NCBI GenBank assembly: GCA_037176885.1 | Contig: JAWWNJ010000008.1 | Coordinates: 1,488,001-1,552,000 of the forward strand | Source: Favolaschia claudopus | Lineage: Eukaryota; Basidiomycota; Agaricomycetes; Agaricales; Mycenaceae | Direction: 5' to 3' | DNA: 64,000 nucleotides | Shown here: positions 33,977 through 43,818 of the stretch, in pieces | Layout of the letters: each line of letters opens with the position of its first letter | How positions within the stretch are numbered: the first letter of the stretch is position 1 | Program-made: the position numbers and the translations under genes | Notes under the pieces: model-generated | What the model was told of the DNA's origin: nothing | The model's input: the letters and a program-made list of their open reading frames with translations, nothing else | Databases searched by the model: none

Positions 33977-35107
33977 CTACTTTTCATCGTCGTGGATGAT
34001 CTTGTAAGTTGCATCGGTCGATTCGGCACCCAAGTCCAGCAGAGTATCCTCGTGAAATGCAACAGCAGCATGGAATTCCACAACTGTTGCAAATTTTTGG
34101 GTGTCAAGTACGGTGCACCAGGAACGAGGTGCGCCGTTCATTATTTCCGAGATAACAGAGGTGTCATCGAAGGAATAGACGACGGCGATTAATTCGCGCT
34201 TGCGAATGAGATATTCTGTTGGCTTTTCGTGCAAAAAGTTTTCCTCCCGATATTTCGCGCGCAGCGCTTTCGCCCGCGTCTTCTCAAGCCACTTGCTCGT
34301 GAGGAAGAAATCGGCGATCGCTTGGCGGATCGTATCCCAGTTCTGACGAATTTTCCGCTGATATTTGATATCCAGACTGAAGTACCAACTCTTTGCGGCA
34401 CCAGTAAGAACACGGGGAACAATTGTTCCGAGTTGCTTCCAAGCTCTCGGTCCATCTTCTGCGAAGAGATTGATTTCCTGGATCCAACGAAACAAATTAT
34501 CAGGGTTTCCGTCCCATTTCGGAATGTCCGCGTCTTTGAATCGCAAATCAAAATAGCGGCTCTCATCCTGTAAGTTCGAGCGAACGATTTTTCGTTTGGG
34601 GAAATTGAATGTGCGGGGAAGTGGTGTATTCTTGTCATGCTCTGAGTCGTCAGAGTCGTCGGAATCGTCACTAGGGTCGTCTTCAGGTCCTTCCGTCAAA
34701 TTTTTGTTCGATGGCGATGGTTTGTCTGGCGGTAAGCGGTCTGAGTTCCCACGGTTCGATTTTCCTTTATCCATATCGTCATTGGAATCCGAGCTGTCTG
34801 AATCCCCAGGGTAGTCTCCTTCCGATTTTCTGACACGTTGTTTCGTCTCAGACTCATCATCCCTTCGAGGGAGGTCGGCGGAATTTCGGATCCTAAATCC
34901 AAAACCTGACATGGATGCTGGCGAAGCTTCGCGGGCAAAGTTTAAGTTTGTCGCGTCATGAGAAGCTTGACGGTATTTTACTCCAGACCTGGAGTACGTC
35001 GGAGCAAGCGCGGATGAAATTTCGACACCGGCGTGGATGATGTTCCAAAACCCGTTGAATGGCGGATGATTTAGGAAGTGTAGCCGCATCCTCGCGAGCT
35101 GTTTCAT
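33977..35107 (-). CDS. Gag-like capsid protein of the LTR element
   Basis: A 376-residue frame. Its first half is acidic and Ser/Asp-rich (DSDSSDSNDDMDKGK, PSDDSDDSDDSEHDKN). The second half is a retrotransposon gag domain: IPKWDGNPDNLFRWIQEINL, FAEDGPRAWKQLG, GAAKSWYFSLDIKYQ, WDTIRQAIADFFLTSKWLE and FLHEKPTEYLIRKRELIAVV. It ends at 33977 without a CCHC zinc knuckle and with no downstream polymerase. The true N-terminus may be reached by splicing or frameshifting from upstream frames (next entry). Confidence 0.8.
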   Translation of the reverse strand: MKQLARMRLHFLNHPPFNGFWNIIHAGVEISSALAPTYSRSGVKYRQASHDATNLNFAREASPASMSGFGFRIRNSADLPRRDDESETKQRVRKSEGDYPGDSDSSDSNDDMDKGKSNRGNSDRLPPDKPSPSNKNLTEGPEDDPSDDSDDSDDSEHDKNTPLPRTFNFPKRKIVRSNLQDESRYFDLRFKDADIPKWDGNPDNLFRWIQEINLFAEDGPRAWKQLGTIVPRVLTGAAKSWYFSLDIKYQRKIRQNWDTIRQAIADFFLTSKWLEKTRAKALRAKYREENFLHEKPTEYLIRKRELIAVVYSFDDTSVISEIMNGAPRSWCTVLDTQKFATVVEFHAAVAFHEDTLLDLGAESTDATYKIIHDDEK

Positions 35108-35379
35108 AATTTAAATCATCCTCGTCTGTGACTTCTTCGACGGTGGTACGACGCGAATTTTTCTTCGGCTTCGAAATTTTCTCTGCCTCTGGTTCCCTGT
35201 TAGCTTCAGGAATATCATCCGTTTCTTCGTCCAAATTGCTACTGTTGCGTTGTGGGGAAGGAATACGGAAAGAGGAGATTGGGGAAGTGGAAATTCGAGG
35301 AGAAGCGCCAGTGCGAGGCTTGTACGTGTCAGAAACGTACGAGATGTTGTGCTCAGGAACAGGTGAGGATCTGCGATTC

Positions 35380-36332
35380 TCAGGTCACGCCGTTTTGAGA
35401 TTCTTCATAGGCCCGTTGTGCTGCGATGTTTTGACCGGAAATTACATCGGAGTCAAAGTCATGATATTGACTCAAAACCGCAAGGAATGCTTCGACCTCG
35501 GTGCGATAACAAACACCCAAGATTTCGAACTCATTCGCTGCGTAAAATGCCATAGGATCATCTCCTCGACCCCAAGTGGGCATTGGAGGTAAATTCTGAC
35601 CCCACAACACGAAGGATTCGGCCGGCTCGGCGACGATATGCGGTGAGTGTTTTCAGAGTTCCCTGTAGAGTTCTCCTCCGCAAACGATAAACCTGCCCCC
35701 CGTCGTATCGCAGTTCCGTTACTTCAACCGAACTCAGGACCTCCTGGAGATCATCCATGACATTGCTAAACGTGTTAATGCCAAGTTTTCCGTGATAGTT
35801 TTAGCGGTTCATCAAGCACTCGGTTGGCAAATGCTGATGCACCAAGTTGGAGCGCCTGAGAATGTCGCGCCACCAACTCCGGATGGTCACGTAGGATGGT
35901 TGAAACATGGAAGGAAAGTAGGAAGTCCAAGTCGGAGCTATAGATCGTCGCCTGGTCGTCGATGGAATGAATGGGACGACTACCTGCGTAGTTCCTTAGC
36001 GCAGGAATAGCATTTAATATGCTGTCGCCCTCGAGTCCCATGAAAGAGGCAACCGATAGAGGCGGCGAGGAAGTCTTTGAATGGACTGGATATTTCGGTG
36101 TAGGCGATGAGACAGGGTTAGGAATTGATTCCTGCGGCGATGCAACAGGTGGCCCTGGGCCTTCATCCGAATGAAGGATAATAGATGGATTGTCGAGGGG
36201 ATTATCGGGAGCGACCTGCGAGTCGATCTGGATCGAAGGCGGCTCCACCGTGTCGACGGAGTTGAGGCCACTGTTGCCCTTAACTGTGGCAGATTTCTTT
36301 CCACCTTTGTTGCCTTTCTTGTTCTTGGCCAT
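35380..36332 (-). CDS. 5' coding frames of the LTR element, disordered proteins
   Basis: The frame 36332-35775 starts MAKNKKGNKGGKKSATVKGN just inside the 5' LTR and is Pro/Ser-rich, ending RVLDEPLKLSRKTWH. Frames 35758-35558 (VTELRYDGGQVYRLRRRTLQ) and 35610-35380 (GRGDDPMAFYAANEFEILGV) follow in other phases, as does 35234-34956. They are all protein-like on the same strand, so they are probably parts of one longer gag precursor joined by introns or broken by shifts. I could not settle which. Confidence 0.5.
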
Positions 36333-36412
36333 GATGAAGAAGAGAGAAAGGTGAGTGTATTAATGAACTAGATGGGATAGGTGCCTAACGAATCTCCCTG
36401 TGTGTCCACCAA

Positions 36413-36833
36413 TGTTAAGGATTGGGCCAGTCCTCAAGAGTCCGTTTGAAATCCGTTGGCGGCAAATCCCGAGCCGAGGTAAGTAGCGCGAAGCTTTACT
36501 TAATCGGCGAGTACCGAAGCGATCCAGTAGCGCGGAGCTTTACTGGATGCTTGAAGAGGGAAGCAGATAGCTTAGTTTGGAGTGCGCAGCACACAAGTGG
36601 GTTGAATGTAGATGAAAGATAATATTCAAGTGCTTCGAGTAAGGCTTTTATACATTTTAGGTATGTGAGACGTAGCGGGATGAAGTCGATAATGATGTCA
36701 AGTCTAGGAACAAGGAGAATGGAGAGAGGGAAAGAGAAATGGAGAGTGGAATGTAATGTACAAGGTTAGATGGAAATAGGAACAAGGTGAGACTTACGAT
36801 CGTGGATTCCTCGTTTATCTGTAATCCATGACA
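36413..36833 (-). repeat. 5' LTR of the gag-only element
   Basis: 421 bp, appears identical to 33522-33942. The element's coding strand is minus, so this is the promoter-bearing copy. Confidence 0.95.
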
Positions 36834-37706
36834 AAGTGGAGCATTGCATCACATTATCGACGCAACTACAATGACAGTATATATACAGGACGAGTAAACA
36901 AGTGGACTTTAAACGTGCATTTGGTTTGGATTGCTTTAAGACGCGCACCATTAAGCCCAGAGTCGACGACAACGAAGCACAAGGATCCACGGTCCTTCTC
37001 TGGGGACTCTTCAACTACAAAGGATCGTCGACAAGAAACGCCCTCCCACCCACCCACACAGAAGCTCCCCGAAACCTCTAATCCACCCCAAAACGAGCAC
37101 GGGCGAGGTCGTCAATATCGTCAAGGCCAAGGTCGGTGTCGAGGTCGAAGCCCTAGTCCCTTGCTCAGCTTCTCGTCAGTTCACATCGGGGCAAGAGCGT
37201 CTTCGACCCATAACAAGATAGGTCTCGGCCTAGGGAGCTGTGATAAAGCTCGCGCGCAAGCGATTCTCACTAGCGATCTGCCCACCCAGAGTTGCCCCTG
37301 GGAAGCCAGCCGCCAGCTTATACACCGCCGCGAGCTCTCCCTTGCAGGTAACCGATGTCCGACACTACAGCGGACGTATCCGCTTCGGCTGTGGGGGGTT
37401 CGGGAGAGATCTTGAAGAAGATGAGCGCCAGATGATGGAGGTGGAGGACAAGACACGACGGAGGTTGCCGAATGTCACACCGGAATTTATACCACGGGGA
37501 ACAAACACAAGTAAATTCAAAATATTAATTTCTTCTGACTACCCTCTGCTTTCCTCTGCTCTTGCAACATACATTATCTTCACCATACTAGTAATACTAC
37601 TGTTTCCCTACTGCACATGCCCTTGAAGCGCGACGCAAACCCAAATGCTACGAATAAATAAACCGAGTCGGTTTCAAGCTTGAGTCGGGCTCCGACACCA
37701 GAGTGG

Positions 37707-40601
37707 TCAATGGTCATGGCTGCTGTCAGCCTCGAGCCATGCGGGATACCATTCTGGCGGGAAATTGAAGGGTCGTATGGCCGTAATTGCCTGAGGTATT
37801 TCTCCCTCCTCCAACTCTGTGGTGACGCCCCGGACGCTGGCTAGGTCGTCTGGTGGAGTGAAGTCAAATGTATCACTGGAAGGCCCAGCGGCCCGCTACA
37901 CAGAGCTACGGTGTCAGTGCTAGATGCCTGATACACGGAAGCACTCAAGTCTCACAGTCGCTGCAGGGAAAACGGACTGCCTGTTTGCGTTCGCGTCGGT
38001 GATTCGAGGAAGCTGAGGCGGCGTCCAGCCAACCTGGCAACAGAAAAGTTCTGTGAGCAAGCATAATCAATGACAGGGAAAGATCTCGTACCGGTATTGG
38101 AACAATTTCGGAGACCTCGAAAGCCATGTCTTCACGCTTTCGCCGTTTCGAGGGGTTCTCTTCATCAGTAGGTGTGATAGCAATCGTATCGAACGCTTTT
38201 CTCTTCAAGTTTTCAACGGTTTGAGCCTCGATTGGAGCCTCTTGCGGTGCCGGTCTGGGCATGATTAGTAACGAGTCACAGTTGTATAGGAAGGACACGT
38301 ACTCAACAGCCTTACGATAGTCGGCGATGGCACTCTCAATTAATCCCTCGAAAATGACAAGTATCCATCCTTGCATGGCTTCAATTGTATGATGAAAGAC
38401 CCATGCCCCCGATACAATCTCAAACGCATTTCCTGGGAATTTGGGGAGCTTCTTAGGATCATCCGATGCAGTGTAGCAAACCATGCTTTGGAGAAGGTGC
38501 AAAAAAGTAGAATTGGATAGGAGCGGGCTAATAATCCGCTAAAATCAGTTAGCGAAAAAAATGACGAATGGTAGTCATATCACGCTTACATTGAAGATCT
38601 TTCCGCCGTCCTTCTCATTTTGTAATCGAGCTAACAGAATGCTAGTCAATACAACACGCAAAGCTGCATCCCCAAAAGTCTCGAAGGGTTCCATGTCATC
38701 AAGGCGTTGGCGGATGAGCCGCCATGTTTCGCTTGGGAGAAACGGAAACTCGGGAAAGAAATCAAACCTGAGAGTGAACAGGATGAGTCCAAGCTGGATA
38801 GTTTGCTCAATCGAGGGAGGGCTCGCAGCATCATCTGAGACGGCGGTGAATAAGTTCGGGATAAAAATTACTTCATGGAAGCACTACCATCCTGTTCCAG
38901 CTCCGATTCCTTGGGCTGCTCGACCGTCTCGTTGGCGTCGTCTGCAGCTTCTGGATTTTGTTAAATCAGCGTGATACTTTGAATGCTAAGAACATCCTTA
39001 CTGTTGTCACCAAGCACCTGTGGCAGCCCCTGCACATGCGGCAGAGGAATACCATCTCCAATTAAATCTATGAGCAGCGGGAACAAAGTGAGGGCAGACA
39101 GGTCTTACCTTGCCTTTCTTGGTCCGGCAGTCCTTGGATCAATAAGTCGGACTGTGAATACTGATACACGATATGAAGCCTCACCCGGCTCACCGCGGGA
39201 GCTTGATTGAGCTTCGTCATCCAGCTTCAGTTTCGGAAGCTTCGTGGTTTTGTCTGATATATCCAAATTGAATTCCAAGACGCTATATCAAACACCGAGA
39301 AATTCACCTGAGTTTACTAATACCGCTGCCAGTGGCGAATCCGTCCCCACATCGCTCTTCCTCCTTCGTTTGCTTTCAGGAGTGGTTTGAATTGCGAGCA
39401 AAATAGGGTGTACTGTCGTGCATGTAAGCCTCCATGACTGCAGACAATACAGGAATGGCAGAATGGTAACATACAATTCTCTTTGCCTCCTGGCGAAAGC
39501 CGCCGTTTGGATGGATTTCTGTAATTGAAATGCACATCAGCGTTGAACATCAAATGGGGTGCTACACTTTACCCATCTTGCGCAAGTTGCGACTGGATCT
39601 GCCCTTGCTGGCGCTGATAGATTACATCAAGGATTTCCTGAGCAGCACCAGCGTCAGGAGCGGCAGAATCTTGGTCGTCTTCGCGGAGCGGAGAGCAGCT
39701 CATAAAAGTGTCAGCTATTATTGTGTCGGTGTCCCACATTGCGAAAAGATATACCTAGAAGCTGCAGTACACACCGCAGCGATAACGGGTCCTAGGAGCT
39801 CTTCGAGGAAAACTTTGACAGCCTGCGCGCCACCATCCTCAGCGATCGCACCAATGATCTGGTAAAATTCTTCAGGTCTTGAACCTCTCTCCAAGGCGGC
39901 GTTCCCAGTTGATAGCGGGATATTATGGTGGTTGTGAGCGATGTGTTTGATTGAGTCCTTTTGCAGGATACCGCTTCGTATGCACTGACAGTGATAAGTA
40001 GTGAGTGAGAAAATGAAGCCGATTGTAAGCCTTTCGAGCGGTCTCACCGTCAAGGATCCTTTTGTAAGAAAATTTCTCGGTAGGCTGTCGAAAAGGATTT
40101 TGAGAACGGCGAAGGAAGTGTGGGACGACCCCAATTTTTCGAGTTCGCGGCGTTTCTTGGAAGTCGCGTGTTGGATTTTGACCTGAGCGTCGGGAGGATA
40201 TGTCTTCCTGCCGTGGAGACACGCTACGGCTGTTTTCGCAGACGCCTCCAACAGTGGAAGAGTACTAGTGTTGTGATGGTTTTGCTCAGCATGAGTTACG
40301 ATTGGCCCCGCGGCTGAGTTCTCCGGCTGCTGGAGCCGCCCAGGTTGCCGAGCTGAGCGTTTACGGGTTTGCTGCTTGGGTTTGTCCGCTTGCTGCGATG
40401 CTGCTTTCGATTTCTTGCTGCGTTTCTTCGTAGGTTGCGAGCTTGAGCTTCCGCTGCCAGTCAGAAAATCAGCGGTTGTGATTTGAGTCTGCAAAGTCGT
40501 ATTCAACAATAAGCGGCATAGTAAGCGGCAGGCTCCGCATTAGATCCGCGTACTGGAGGGACAATTGGCTGCGGGCGTGAGATTGTGCGTTTTTTGCCCA
40601 T
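37707..40601 (-). CDS. Protein with two tandem degenerate RNase III-like domains
   Basis: About 735 aa in some 14 exons, ATG at 40599-40601 (MGKKRTISRPQPIVPP), stop at 37707-37709. The N-terminus is Lys/Ser-rich (TKKRSKKSKAASQQADKPK). Domain 1 reads KRRELEKLGSSHTSFAVLKI, CIRSGILQKDSIKHIAHNH, RPEEFYQIIGAIAEDGGAQA, VKVFLEELLGPVI. It follows the RNase III pattern LEFLGDAVL..LRxxLVxNxxLxxIA..DxFEALIGAxxxDGG, but three of the acidic catalytic positions are lost. After a disordered linker (SKRRLSPGGKEN, SKRRRKSDVGTDSP), domain 2 reads DDMEPFETFGDAALRVVLTS, IISPLLSNSTFLHLLQ, FPGNAFEIVSGAW; it keeps the first acidic set and the last Glu but has Asn for the other Asp. A basic and then acidic tail follows, without dsRNA-binding, PAZ or helicase domain. 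Likely a pseudoenzyme; role unknown. Confidence 0.75.
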
Positions 40602-41004
40602 GGCGAGTTCGAGGGTTGGAGGGTAGGAACCGGTAGGACTTCGAGTTGCAACTCAACGGTCCTAGCTTGAAGCTGAGTTTGAAATTTATAGTGCCGTTAA
40701 ATTGGATCTCCGCTCACACCTCCTTACCTCAGATCATATCGTGTTTGCTCTCGCGCTGAAACCGAAATTCTCTGAATCAATCCGCATCCAACATTTGAGA
40801 TGTATATTAGGCGAATAATCGGCTGTGACAATAAATGGGAGAGGCAAATTCACGGAGGATGAGTATTAATTTTCCGGCTGTCCAGCGACTAAGCCTGTAG
40901 AACTTTGGTAGAACTTGGAAAAGAATTGAAATATGAGATTCCCGTGAAGCCGGAGGTCTGTATTCGAAGTAGGTCAGTCTCATTGAACCCAAGTTCACGA
41001 GGTA

Positions 41005-41742
41005 GAATTTACTTGTGTTTGTTCCCCGTGGTATAAATCCCGGTGTGACATTCGGCAAACTCCGTCGTGTCTTGTCCTCAACTTCCATCATCTGGCGCTC
41101 ACATCCTTCAAGATCTCTCCCGAATCCCCCACAGCCGAAGCGGATACGTCCGCTGTAGTGTCGGACATCGGTTACCTGCAAGGGAGAGCTCGCGGCGGTG
41201 TATAAGCTGGCGGCTGGCTTCCCAGGGGCAACTCTGGGTGGGCAGATCGCTAGTGAGAATCGCTTGCGCGCGAGCTTTATCACAGCTCCCTAGGCCGAGA
41301 CCTATTATGGGTCGAAGACGCTCCTGCCCCGATGTGAACTGACGAGAAGCTGAGCAAGGGACTAGGGCTTCGACTTCGACACCGACCTTGGCCTTGACGA
41401 TATTGACGACCTCGCCCGTGCTCGTTTTGGGGTGGATTAGAGGTTTCGGGGAGCTTCTGTGTGGATGTGAGGGCGTTATATGTCGACGATCCTTTGTAGT
41501 TGAAGAGTCCCCAGAGAAGGACCGTGGATCCTCGTGCTTCGTCGTCGTCGACTCTGGGCCTAATGGTGCGCGTCTCAAAGCAATCCAAACCAAATGCACG
41601 TTCAAATTCCACTTGTTTACTTGTCCCGTATATATACTGTCATTGTATTCGAGTTGCTTTGATATTGCAATGCTCCGCTTCCAATTATCTATCCTTCGCG
41701 TGAATCTCTCACTTCGAATGCTTCTGAGAGACCACACTCACA
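41005..41742 (-). repeat. Dispersed 0.74-kb repeat, copy 2 (intact, inverted)
   Basis: Reverse-complement match to copy 1 (33454-37518 without the LTR insertion), about 90 % by eye. It preserves the empty site of the LTR insertion (TTGGAAGCGGAGCATTG). The long leftward frames here (41737-41108, 41283-40807) parallel those of copy 1, but I recognise no protein and regard them as frames within the repeat. Confidence 0.8.
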
Positions 41743-43269
41743 AAATACGCTCAAATTGCGTAGGGACTGCAGGTTGTGGTCGTTGCCGTCTTGGAAGCAG
41801 TGAAGCCGCGTGATTTATTCCCGCATAGAACTCACACCGAATGTCACTCATGAAGGACGCTCGAGAATCAGAGGGTCGGACCGTCTCGGAAGGCTGTGTG
41901 CCACGCAATCTTGAGCAGTTACTTCAGAGGTGGACATCAGATCGTGTCCGAAAGGACCTTGCAGGCGAAGCTGTGGCGACATGATTGCTGAGGGCTGAAC
42001 GCTGAACGGCAACGTCAACGAGATAAACGACACCTATGCGCTGAAACACTCGCCTGAGGTACCAGAAGCACTGTATCTGAATCGTAACGCAGGATGCGCA
42101 GGATGACTTGGAGCAGTCGATTTGGACTTGAAAGACCTCCACACTAGCTCTGGGCTGCATCGGAGAACCAGTGCCAGTTGGGCTGAGAATAGAGGAGAAT
42201 GCGGAACTTCCGACAACGCTGTTCGCGCTGTATACAGAAATCTGCAGCAAACCTCGGGACATCTGAGGTTTGCGAAAGTTTTTATGTTTGGCAAACACAC
42301 CTGAAGATCTAGAGCATATCACATACAGTCTCTCGAGTCTCAGAGTCTGAATTCTGTGGCAGAGAGACTCGGAATTTTGCTAGCAGATGGCATAGTACGG
42401 GACTCACCGATCGCGTTTGTTGGGCTGCCAGAAACCGCTCCGATACTGGACTCCATGCAGTGATCGCGCAGCAATGGACCCACTGCTTTTGGAGTTGACG
42501 CAGAGCTACGCAGAGAATGAGGGTCGGACAGTGATTAAAAGGATGTTTGGCGTCTGAGGGACAAAGCCTGGAATGTCGACAGTCGCTATGAGTTCAAAAA
42601 GCAAGAACAATCTTCGGTATCAGACGTCTTCAATCTCCAGACAGGACTCTCGAGGAAGCTGCAGAAAGGCCCTCGTCTGCCCTCGTCGCATGTCGAGATG
42701 TTGAGTTCTTGTTTAGCCGTTGTCGCACGGTCCTTCACTGGCAACTGCGCCGGGGCACCTAATGCCACCTATCTGAGGCCGCTATGTATACCTGCTGGTC
42801 CCAACGGTAAGTAGCATGCTCGACCGGAAACAAACATCGGCACCAGAAACTGAAATTCCGACGACGGGAAGCCACGATGCCAGATGGCTGCATCCTGTGA
42901 GCGCGAACAACATCACATTCACAACTGCCAGTGAAACGGTGGCTCGGCGGCGGTTTGTTGGTGCGTCTTTCTTCATTTGGTGGTGCACTACTGTAGACAC
43001 ACAACTACTAGCCTATCCACGTCCCCTCCTTACGAGCCCGACAGTGTAGACAAATCAGTAAAGAATTAGCAACGGAAATTTTGTCTGCAGAGCAAATATA
43101 TATATATTTCTCGCAGAGCTATCATTTAGACCTTGGACTCCCAGGTCATTTTCACTAGGTCGGCACCTCGTTCCGCAACAGCATAAGTTGGCGCCTGTGT
43201 ATGGCCACTGATAACAAAAGGCTATGGGGCGTGTGCACATATCAGTCACAAGTTTCGAATTCCACCCTT
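41743..43269. other. Gene-poor stretch with possible gene remnants
   Basis: A rightward fragment reading MDPLLLELTQSYAENEGRTV-IKRMFGV with a stop (about 42475-42560) looks like a protein C-terminus. Other frames are short. At 42324-42388 AGTCTCTC and its complement form a loose inverted repeat around AGAGTCTGAATTCTGTGG. No gene is called. Confidence 0.35.
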
Positions 43270-43416
43270 ATTACACGCACCCCAGGCACCTACGTTTTGG
43301 TGCCGTAACAGACCTGTAAGGGCGGTTTCCGCGGTAAAGTTAACCCCCCCTCAGAGGGGGTTGCCTCCGCGGTAGGTTCTGGTAGGTTAGTCATTTATTA
43401 CTCCATTACCGCTCAA

Positions 43417-43818
43417 TTAAGACACTTCCAAATTCGGCCGCAAAGGCGTGACCCGTGTAACCTCCGCCGGCCTCCGCCCAAACCTCCGCCCATCCCGCAA
43501 CAGCCCAGATGCTCGACACGACACAAGCGGCGGCCACATCTCGTCGTTGACATGGTACTGCGCACGACCGAAGTACGGTCCTGTGAGGCCAGGACCCAAC
43601 CAGTACCCCACCCAACTGCCGCCGCCGCTCAGCTTCTGGATGCAATCTTGCGCGGCAACGACGCTCTCGACGTCCCTCCGCATCTCTCGAGCAACCCTGT
43701 GCATCCTGTCGACCGCTGAGATGCGAATATGGATGGGGGGATTGATGGGGAGCCCGCAGTGGCGTGTCCCTCTCCCTCTCTCTCCCTCCTTCATACCACC
43801 CACATCCTCCTCCCTCAT
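43417..43818 (-). CDS. ORF of unknown origin inside the TIR element
   Basis: A 133-residue leftward frame: ..ISAVDRMHRVAREMRRDVES, VVAAQDCIQKLSGGGSWVGY, ..YFGRAQYHVNDEMWPPLVSC. It looks like a real protein segment rather than a transposase and ends within the motif array. It may be a captured piece of a host gene. Not recognised. Confidence 0.35.
   Translation of the reverse strand: MREEDVGGMKEGERGRGTRHCGLPINPPIHIRISAVDRMHRVAREMRRDVESVVAAQDCIQKLSGGGSWVGYWLGPGLTGPYFGRAQYHVNDEMWPPLVSCRASGLLRDGRRFGRRPAEVTRVTPLRPNLEVS

Larger units (their letters stand above)
33522..36833 (-). mobile_element. Recent gag-only LTR retrotransposon (3.3 kb), non-autonomous
   Basis: Two 421-bp LTRs (33522-33942 and 36413-36833), both TG..CA, look identical along their length. 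The 5-bp duplication AAGTG flanks the element (33517-33521 and 36834-36838), and the uninterrupted repeat at 41005-41742 shows the empty site. The coding strand is minus. A TGGTGGACAC primer-binding-like site follows the 5' LTR at 36412, and a G-run (CTGGGGGGATA) precedes the 3' LTR at 33943. The 2.47-kb interior encodes gag-type protein only; no protease, reverse transcriptase, RNase H or integrase motif appears in any frame. It therefore fits the TR-GAG type, moved by another element's enzymes. Identical LTRs imply very recent insertion. Confidence 0.92.
33454..37518 (+). repeat. Dispersed 0.75-kb repeat, copy 1, split by LTR retrotransposon
   Basis: Segments 33454-33521 and 36834-37518 together match the reverse complement of 41005-41742. 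They start TGTGAGTGTG and end ACACAAGTAAATTC, with matching frames such as MIKLARKRFSLAICPPRVAP (37240 here, 41283 leftward there). A TATATATAC box lies at about 36874. The size, TG start and internal TATA would suit a solo LTR, but I see no 5-bp duplication around either copy. The LTR element inserted inside it, so this repeat is the older. Confidence 0.75.

Noticed and set aside
36828..37626. Two long ORFs (195 and 128 aa) at copy 1 of the dispersed repeat, and their equivalents in copy 2
   Set aside because: They overlap in different frames, diverge at the repeat boundary and contain no known domain; treated as frames within a repeat.
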